Under the pieces are notes generated by a model. That model was not told the DNA's origin, made no database searches, and worked only from the letters and a program-made list of their open reading frames with translations. From Coprococcus sp. (GTDB taxonomy: Bacteria; Bacillota; Clostridia; Lachnospirales; Lachnospiraceae): 37,276 nt of DNA. The position numbers and the translations under genes were made by a program. The stretch is taken from contig JAEDGW010000013.1 in NCBI GenBank assembly GCA_016297325.1, positions 1 through 37,276 on the forward strand, read 5' to 3'. Below are positions 31,543 to 37,276 of the stretch, one piece after another; the first letter of the stretch is position 1, and each line of letters opens with the position of its first letter.

Positions 31543-34197
31543 ATGGCAGGAAAAAAATCAGAATTTGATAAAGTATTTTCTGCCTGGGACATACTGGTAA
31601 TAGCCTTTGGAGCCATGATCGGCTGGGGCTGGGTAGTATCCTCGGGCGACTGGATCACGAGAGGTGGAGTAATCGGAGCGGCCATCGGATTTGCACTTGG
31701 AGGTGTGATGGTATTCTTCGTAGGACTCACATATGCAGAGCTGACAGCGGCCATGCCTCAGTGTGGTGGTGAGCATGTATTCAGCTATAAGGCAATGGGA
31801 CCTATAGGTTCTTACATATGTACATGGGCTATCATACTTGGATATGTCAGTGTTGTTTGTTTTGAGGCGTGCGCGCTTCCAACTATCATCACATACATTT
31901 ATCCAAAGTTCCTTCAGGGCTATCTGTATACGGTGGCAGGATTTGATATCTATGCATCATGGCTTGCAGTTGCCATACTGGTAGCACTCTTTATAACATT
32001 TATCAATATCAAGGGTGCCAAGACCGCAGCCCTGCTCCAGACGATCCTCACAGTCGTGATCGGTGGCGTAGGCATTCTCCTGATAGTTGCATCAGTTGTG
32101 ACCGGAGATGCATCAAACCTTGACGGACAGATGTTCAACGGTGATTCAACAGGAGAGGTGTTCAAGACTATCCTCCGAGTTGCTGTTACCACACCATTCT
32201 TCTTCATCGGATTCGATGTAATCCCACAGGCAGCAGAGGAGATCAACGTACCACTTAAGAAGATCGGTAAGATCATGATCCTCTCAATTGTTCTTGCGGT
32301 TGCATTCTATGCGCTCATCATCATCGGCGTAGGTTATGTCATGAATTCGTCTGAGATAGCTGCATCTATGGATGGGTCAGGACTCGTAACAGCCGATGCC
32401 ATGGCAAAGGCGTTCAACAGCGGCATCATGGCGAAGGTTCTCATAGTCGGCGGTATGTGTGGTATCGTGACAAGCTGGAACTCGTTCCTCATCGGAGGAA
32501 GCCGTGCAATGTACTCCATGGCTGAGTCATACATGATCCCAAAGACATTTGCAAAGCTTCACAAGAAGCATAAGACACCTGTAAATGCACTTTATCTCAT
32601 TGGATTCCTCTCAGCTCTTGCTCCTCTTGCAGGCCGTAAGATGCTGGTATGGATAGTTGATGCAGGCAACTTCGGATGCTGTCTTGCATATTGCATGGTT
32701 TCACTTTCCTTCCTGATACTCAGGAAGAAAGCACCGGATATGAAGAGACCTTACAAGGTAAAACATTACAAGCTGGTTGGTGTCCTTGCGGTTCTCATGT
32801 CAGGCTTCATGGTTGTAATGTATATGATTCCGGCTTCAGGAAGTGCTCTTGTATGGCAGGAATGGGCCATGGCAGGTGGCTGGGCACTCCTCGGAGGAGT
32901 ATTCTTCGTAATATGTAAGCTTAAATATAAAGAAAAGTTTGCTTCACATGTCGATGTCATCATCGATGACGAGATCGTGGAGGAGGAAGAGGACAGAGAA
33001 GAAGAGGTCAAGGCTGCTATCGATCTTGTCATGGCAGAGGAGGACGCAGACAGATTTACCCGTCCTATCGCATTCAACTACAATCTTCCTGTAAATATAG
33101 CATTTGGTACCGGAAAGGTTGCACAGACCGGTGAACTCACAAAACCATATGGTAAGAAGGCACTCATCGTCACCGGACGAAGCAGTGCGAAGAAGTCTGG
33201 TCTGTATGACAAGGTAAATGACAGTCTGAAGGCTGCGGGTCTTGAGACTGCACTATTCGACAAGGTTGCACAGAATCCGCTCACTACAACAGCAATGGAG
33301 GGCGCAGAATTTGCCAAGGCAAATGGCTGTGATGTGGTAGTTGCCATCGGTGGTGGAAGTATCATGGACTGTGCCAAGGCTATAGCGTTCCTGGCACTCA
33401 ATGATGGAGACATCAACGATTACATATTCGGCAGAAAGGTCAGCGATACAGCACTTCCGCTCGTACTTATTCCTACAACCTGTGGAACAGGTTCAGAGGG
33501 AAATGGATTCGCGGTTCTCACAAATCCGGAAAATGGCGACAAGAAATCGCTCAGGTGCAATGCCATCGTGGCAAAGGTATCCATCGTGGATCCGGATTGC
33601 ATGAAGACCATGCCAAAGCATGTGCTTGCAGCGGTTGGCTTCGATGCTCTGTGTCACTGCATGGAGGCATACACATCGAAGATCTCACAGCCGTTCACAG
33701 ATGCACTTGCACTGTATGCGATCGATCTTATCGCCCACAATCTTGTGGATGTATATAAGGGCAGAGGAACCCAAGAGAGCTGGGAGAAGATAACACTTGC
33801 CAGCACCATAGGAGGTATGGTCATCAACACAGCCGGAGTTACACTGGCACATGGTATGGAGCATCCGGCCAGCGGACTTAAGGATATAGTTCACGGCAAG
33901 GGACTTGCGGCTCTGACACCTGTTATCATCGAGGCATCCTACAAGGGAGATCACTTCAAGTTCGCAAAGATCGCCAGAATATTTGGTGGTATCACGGCGG
34001 ATGATCTGGCACCGAAGATCAGAACTCTTCTGAAGAATCTTGATCTTGATGTCAAGCTTTCAGACCTCGGCATCGAGGATAAGGATATTCCTTGGATGGC
34101 AGAGAACTGTATGAAGGTTTCAGCAGCCAGCATAGCAAATAACCCTGTGGTATTCACACAGGAGGAAATCGCTGAGATATATAAGAAGGCAATGTAG
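31543..34197 (+). CDS. APC amino acid permease fused to iron-dependent alcohol dehydrogenase
   Basis: 884 residues in one frame. Residues ~1-475 are an APC-superfamily permease: AWDILVIAFGAMIGWGWVVSSGDWI at helix 1, about 12 helices, and a GFDVIPQAAEEI segment at helix 6-7. A very acidic linker (about 478-503, EIVEEEEDREEEVKAA) leads to a complete group III Fe-ADH (~505-884): FGTGKV, NAD-binding GGGS at 603-606 (GGGSIMDCAK), PTTCGTGSEG, and four metal ligands Asp701, His705, His770 and His784, spaced as in FucO. The C-terminal enzyme would face the cytoplasm. Neighbouring omega-aminotransferases suggest uptake of an amino acid and reduction of its semialdehyde. The start uses AAAGGA before 31543; an ATG at 31510 has weaker support. 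No stop or frameshift separates the halves. Confidence 0.9.
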   Translation: MAGKKSEFDKVFSAWDILVIAFGAMIGWGWVVSSGDWITRGGVIGAAIGFALGGVMVFFVGLTYAELTAAMPQCGGEHVFSYKAMGPIGSYICTWAIILGYVSVVCFEACALPTIITYIYPKFLQGYLYTVAGFDIYASWLAVAILVALFITFINIKGAKTAALLQTILTVVIGGVGILLIVASVVTGDASNLDGQMFNGDSTGEVFKTILRVAVTTPFFFIGFDVIPQAAEEINVPLKKIGKIMILSIVLAVAFYALIIIGVGYVMNSSEIAASMDGSGLVTADAMAKAFNSGIMAKVLIVGGMCGIVTSWNSFLIGGSRAMYSMAESYMIPKTFAKLHKKHKTPVNALYLIGFLSALAPLAGRKMLVWIVDAGNFGCCLAYCMVSLSFLILRKKAPDMKRPYKVKHYKLVGVLAVLMSGFMVVMYMIPASGSALVWQEWAMAGGWALLGGVFFVICKLKYKEKFASHVDVIIDDEIVEEEEDREEEVKAAIDLVMAEEDADRFTRPIAFNYNLPVNIAFGTGKVAQTGELTKPYGKKALIVTGRSSAKKSGLYDKVNDSLKAAGLETALFDKVAQNPLTTTAMEGAEFAKANGCDVVVAIGGGSIMDCAKAIAFLALNDGDINDYIFGRKVSDTALPLVLIPTTCGTGSEGNGFAVLTNPENGDKKSLRCNAIVAKVSIVDPDCMKTMPKHVLAAVGFDALCHCMEAYTSKISQPFTDALALYAIDLIAHNLVDVYKGRGTQESWEKITLASTIGGMVINTAGVTLAHGMEHPASGLKDIVHGKGLAALTPVIIEASYKGDHFKFAKIARIFGGITADDLAPKIRTLLKNLDLDVKLSDLGIEDKDIPWMAENCMKVSAASIANNPVVFTQEEIAEIYKKAM

Positions 34198-34221
34198 ACT
34201 GAACGAGTTTAAATATTGAGG

Positions 34222-34260
34222 AACTGCCAGGATATGCGGGTGTGTATCCTGGCAGTTTTT
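34222..34260 (+). terminator. Terminator after the fusion gene
   Basis: Perfect 12-13-bp stem AACTGCCAGGATA / TATCCTGGCAGTT, ten-base loop, T5 run. Confidence 0.9.
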
Positions 34261-34401
34261 GATTTGCTGGTTAATGAAACTAATTGTGTATTTCTCCTTC
34301 GATAAGTTGTATAATTTGTATATATGCGAACGGGGTGTTATCTATAATGCTGCGTTTGATATGACTAAGTAATGTGTTAAAGGTAGAGAGGAGAGATGGT
34401 T

Positions 34402-36264
34402 ATGAGAAAACCAATTACAAGAATGCTGGCACTCGTCTTGTCGTTTGTCATGATACTGTGCAGTAATTCAGGACTAGGTGATGGCAGTATTGTACATGCG
34501 GAGACGGCGATGCAGTCGGTTTCTGTGGAGACAGCCACACCGGGGGATGGCAGAATTGATGCCAGCCAGTTTAAGGTGAGCATTGGGAATGAGTCAATTC
34601 CTTACGATGGTGAAGAGCTGAATCCGTGGCCGCGTATCAAGGATGCCTCAGGGCGGTATCTGATGGAGGATGTTGACTATACGGTATCTTATACGAACAA
34701 CATTTACCCTGGAACAGCCAAAATACACATAACATATATCGGCCGTTACAAGGGAAGTGCAGAAAAGACATTTAAGATAACCCAGGCCCGTATAGACAAT
34801 CTTAAATCTACATATGTAGATGAGACATCGCTTGTAATAGAATGGGACTATTTGGATGTTGTCATGGACAGATACGTGGTCATGCAATATAAAAATGGCA
34901 AATGGCAGGCGGTCCGGACTTGTATTAGTGGTGGTACTGCTATGGATTTTGCAAAACTTACCCCGAATACCGTGTATAAATATTATGTAAAGGGGCAGCG
35001 TAAGCTTGCATCAGGACGATATGTTGATGTAGCAAAGTCGTCAGTGGCAGCAGTCCGCACGAAACCATACAGTGCGGATTATACTCAGATAAGACTGAGC
35101 AGGAAAACATATGTGTATGATGGAACTGCGAAGAAACCGTCATTCAAGGTTATCGGGAATGGTGTGGTTGTAGATCCTAAGAAAGAATACACTTATTCAT
35201 ATGCAAATAATATTTATCCCGGAACAGCCACATTGAAGGTAAAGTATACCGGAAACAGCAGATTTAAGGGTACCAGGACGGAGAAATTCAAGATAGTGCC
35301 TGCAAAAATTTCTGAGATAAAAACTAAGAGGACGCCTAACAGCATAACGCTGACATTTCCTGCGGTTAAGGGCGCAACTGAGTACAGACTGTATGGAACG
35401 GATCACGATCTGGATTATCCTCGCAGTGAAAAATATAAGGTAGTCGGAACTAGCAAAACAACAACTATCACAATAAAAAATAGAAAGCAGGGAAGCGAAT
35501 ACAGATTTTACCTGAAAGCATATGCAGTTAAGAATGGCAAAGAAATAATGCTGGCAAAGTCAGATGAATTTGTGGAGAGAACAACACCTGCGAAGGTAAC
35601 TGGAGCCGTCAGTGGCAGGACTGAAAAAACCGGAAATTATACAGCAGTGCGGACTGGAACAAATTACGTAGAGATAGGATGCACTCCGGTTTCAGGAGCC
35701 GATGGATATTGTGTCTACAGATATGATGCGAAAAGTAAGAAATGGATAAAGGTTCTCGTTGATGAGGGCGATAACTATGATAAAAAAACGAGAAAAGTGT
35801 ATTTTATGGTTGAGAAACTGAAACCGGGTACAGGTTATATGTTCAGGATTGCGGCTTATAAGAGTAGATGGACTTCTCCGGATTTAAAGGGAATTCTGAT
35901 TGGTCCTGCATCCCAGACTATAGCAGCTGCGACAGTTCCAAAGACACAGTACAAGTATACATACGTGGAGAATACACAGAATCCTTACCAGATAAAGCTG
36001 TATTACAATGTGAAACTTGGTGGCTGTTCAAAGAACAAGGGCTATTTTGTGATATTGAATAAAGTGACGACTGATTCCCAAAGCACAGTTTATAAGCCTT
36101 ACAAAGTAATAAAGACTAATAAAAGCACTGTAAAGGTAGATGTTCCGATGAGAACATCTCCAAATGATCCTTTCTATCAAATTACAGTTAAATCATATAT
36201 TGTATATGGAGGAAAGATTTTTGTCGGTGCAGAGAATTTCAGCAATGGTGGTAATATGAAATAA
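34402..36264 (+). CDS. Secreted protein with Ig-like and fibronectin type III-like repeats
   Basis: About 620 residues. A signal peptide (MRKPITRMLALVLSFVMIL..., likely cut after VHAE-T or nearby) leads into two copies of a ~75-residue beta module with Y-D-G-x-x-x-x-P, D/E-Y-T-(V/Y)-S-Y-(T/A)-N-N-I-Y-P-G-T-A and F-K-I motifs (near residues 55-125 and 235-300). FN3-like domains follow each (for example PNTVYKYYVKGQRKL, KQGSEYRFYLKAYAV, KPGTGYMFRIAAYKS). No LPXTG anchor or catalytic domain is visible. Adhesion or scaffolding at the cell surface is the likely role. The AGAGGAG site fits ATG 34402 better than ATG 34396. It is monocistronic between terminators. Confidence 0.8.
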   Translation: MRKPITRMLALVLSFVMILCSNSGLGDGSIVHAETAMQSVSVETATPGDGRIDASQFKVSIGNESIPYDGEELNPWPRIKDASGRYLMEDVDYTVSYTNNIYPGTAKIHITYIGRYKGSAEKTFKITQARIDNLKSTYVDETSLVIEWDYLDVVMDRYVVMQYKNGKWQAVRTCISGGTAMDFAKLTPNTVYKYYVKGQRKLASGRYVDVAKSSVAAVRTKPYSADYTQIRLSRKTYVYDGTAKKPSFKVIGNGVVVDPKKEYTYSYANNIYPGTATLKVKYTGNSRFKGTRTEKFKIVPAKISEIKTKRTPNSITLTFPAVKGATEYRLYGTDHDLDYPRSEKYKVVGTSKTTTITIKNRKQGSEYRFYLKAYAVKNGKEIMLAKSDEFVERTTPAKVTGAVSGRTEKTGNYTAVRTGTNYVEIGCTPVSGADGYCVYRYDAKSKKWIKVLVDEGDNYDKKTRKVYFMVEKLKPGTGYMFRIAAYKSRWTSPDLKGILIGPASQTIAAATVPKTQYKYTYVENTQNPYQIKLYYNVKLGGCSKNKGYFVILNKVTTDSQSTVYKPYKVIKTNKSTVKVDVPMRTSPNDPFYQITVKSYIVYGGKIFVGAENFSNGGNMK

Positions 36265-36273
36265 TAAATCAGG

Positions 36274-36311
36274 GCGCAGTAGTTATGTTCATAACGCTGC
36301 GTCTTGTTTTG
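36274..36311 (+). terminator. Terminator after the repeat protein
   Basis: Stem GCGCAG..GTTATG / CATAAC.CTGCG(T) with a small internal loop, followed by a broken T-rich run (TCTTGTTTTG). Confidence 0.65.
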
Positions 36312-36398
36312 TATTTGCGCGGGTACTTGAAATATTTTTTATCTATGGTATCTTATGGAGATGAAACAATAAAAGGATGTAAAGAGGAAATAAATTAT

Positions 36399-37070
36399 AT
36401 GTTGAGAAAGAATCATGAACTGAGACAGACATCCGAGACATTTCTTCTTAGTGCCATACTTGCACTTTCGGGAGGATTTCAGGATGCGTATACATACAAC
36501 GCCAGGGATGAGGTGTTCTCCAATGCCCAGACCGGAAACGTGGTACTTATGAGCCAGCACCTCATGATGGGAGATTTGAAGATCGCACTTAGATACCTGT
36601 TCCCAATAATTGCATTTGCGCTTGGCGTTTTGGTGGCGGAGAGGATAAGCCACAGATACAAGAATGCATCGCGCATCCACTGGAGACAGATAGTTGTGTT
36701 GTTTGAGATTGTTATACTGTTCGCTGTTGGATTCATACCCGTGAGATTCAATCTTCTGGCGACCATGCTTGTGTCATTTGCCTGTTCCATGCAGGTGCAG
36801 ACCTTCCGTAAAGTGAATGGCTACGGATATGCCAGTACCATGTGTATAGGAAACTTGCGAAGCGGAACGGAGAGCCTGTCGGTATACTTAAGGGACAAAG
36901 AGCCGGGGGCACTCAGAAAGGCTATGCACTACTATGGGATCATCATCATATTCGCACTCGGCGCTGGTGCCGGCGGTGTGTGCACGCTCCACCTTGGACT
37001 CAAGTCAATCTGGATATCCAGTGCGCTGCTTATGGTTGCACATCTCATGATGTATAAGGAGAAGCGATAG
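36399..37070 (+). CDS. YoaK/DUF1275 family membrane protein
   Basis: 223 residues with about six membrane helices. DUF1275 features: an N-terminal LSAILALSGGFQDAYTY segment, the conserved FSNAQTGNVVLMSQHL, a mid-protein CSMQVQTFRKVNGYGYASTMCIGNLRSGTE and a final hydrophobic helix. The family is widespread and of unproven function, suspected to be a transporter. The start at 36399 follows AGAGGAAATAAA; a longer frame from 36285 would begin inside the preceding terminator and is not favoured. It has no clear operon partner; a repeat array follows. Confidence 0.85.
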   Translation: MLRKNHELRQTSETFLLSAILALSGGFQDAYTYNARDEVFSNAQTGNVVLMSQHLMMGDLKIALRYLFPIIAFALGVLVAERISHRYKNASRIHWRQIVVLFEIVILFAVGFIPVRFNLLATMLVSFACSMQVQTFRKVNGYGYASTMCIGNLRSGTESLSVYLRDKEPGALRKAMHYYGIIIIFALGAGAGGVCTLHLGLKSIWISSALLMVAHLMMYKEKR

Positions 37071-37137
37071 CGGGCGATATAGTGGAGATGTGCAGTTTGT
37101 GAGGTGCATGCCTAAGAATGTAAAATCCGTGATGTTC

Positions 37138-37276
37138 GATAACGCCTTATGGCACACGCTATATTAAACGGGCTGAGAAGCCTGAGGGAGCCACCCCATG
37201 GTACTTGGTAACACCATAGGGTATACGCTTTATTAAGCAAGCTGCGAAGGTAGATGGAGCCACCTTACGAAGCTTG
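37138..37276. repeat. 69-bp imperfect tandem repeat, at least two units, cut by the window end
   Basis: Units at 37138-37206 and 37207-37275 align without gaps. Shared blocks are TAAC-CC, ACGCT-TATTAA, GCTG-GAAG and GGAGCCACC. The period is 23 codons and one plus frame keeps a 23-residue pattern with a single stop (first unit ...YGTRYIKRAEKPEGATPWY). A minus-strand frame is open from the window edge down to a TAG at 37159-37161. Whether it is coding, an RNA, or a non-coding repeat cannot be settled here. Confidence 0.6.

Noticed and set aside
37138..37276. CRISPR array at the right edge
   Set aside because: The whole 69-bp unit is repeated end to end, without short repeats alternating with unique spacers.

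Overview
The window looks like a chromosome segment of a gut Clostridia, most likely Lachnospiraceae; Coprococcus is my guess from overall resemblance, not something I could test. Supporting signs are strong AGGAGG-type ribosome sites, heavy use of ATA (Ile) and AGA/AGG (Arg), abundant intrinsic terminators, and a gene set of surface repeat proteins, LrgAB, PucR and XRE-cupin regulators and iron alcohol dehydrogenase. No rRNA, tRNA, CRISPR array or transposase was seen.

Layout. 1-2.7 kb: the 3' end of a glycine/cysteine-repeat surface protein, a VOC-fold protein, a DUF4186 protein, a 55-residue small ORF and an XRE regulator. 2.7-7.2 kb: a CapA-type lipoprotein convergent with a two-gene minus-strand unit (DUF3160 protein with a zinc ribbon and Q/N/Y repeats, plus a small membrane-anchored partner). 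7.3-9.7 kb: a MerR regulator with a textbook 19-bp-spacer operator/promoter and a DXS-like thiamine-diphosphate enzyme. 10.0-15.5 kb: a compositionally distinct potassium island (KtrB, KtrA, a small membrane protein, a short KdpD-like kinase, KdpE) flanked by gene remnants. 15.7-17.5 kb: an internally duplicated EamA transporter and a zinc-dependent phospholipase C-like protein. 17.6-19.6 kb: amtB-glnB. 19.6-24.3 kb: a probable Mn2+ (yybP-ykoY type) riboswitch leader, a P2-type cation ATPase, a PiT phosphate transporter and its DUF47 partner. 24.4-25.7 kb: lrgAB. 25.7-34.2 kb: a PucR regulator, a GABA-type aminotransferase, an XRE-cupin regulator, a second class III aminotransferase, a cytidylate-kinase-like protein, and one 884-residue polypeptide fusing an APC amino acid permease to an iron-dependent alcohol dehydrogenase. 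34.4-37.3 kb: a secreted Ig/FN3-like repeat protein, a YoaK/DUF1275 membrane protein and a 69-bp tandem repeat running off the edge.

How it may work together. The 25.7-34.2 kb region reads as an import-transaminate-reduce module for an omega-amino acid (GABA the leading guess): permease brings it in, aminotransferase makes a semialdehyde, and the dehydrogenase fused to the permease reduces it to a hydroxy acid. The MerR/TPP-enzyme pair looks like an electrophile- or aldehyde-induced unit whose enzyme lacks residues that define DXP synthase. Several transport or catabolic genes (amtB, lrgA, the second aminotransferase, possibly the fusion gene) have a terminator hairpin between promoter and start codon, suggesting control by premature termination.
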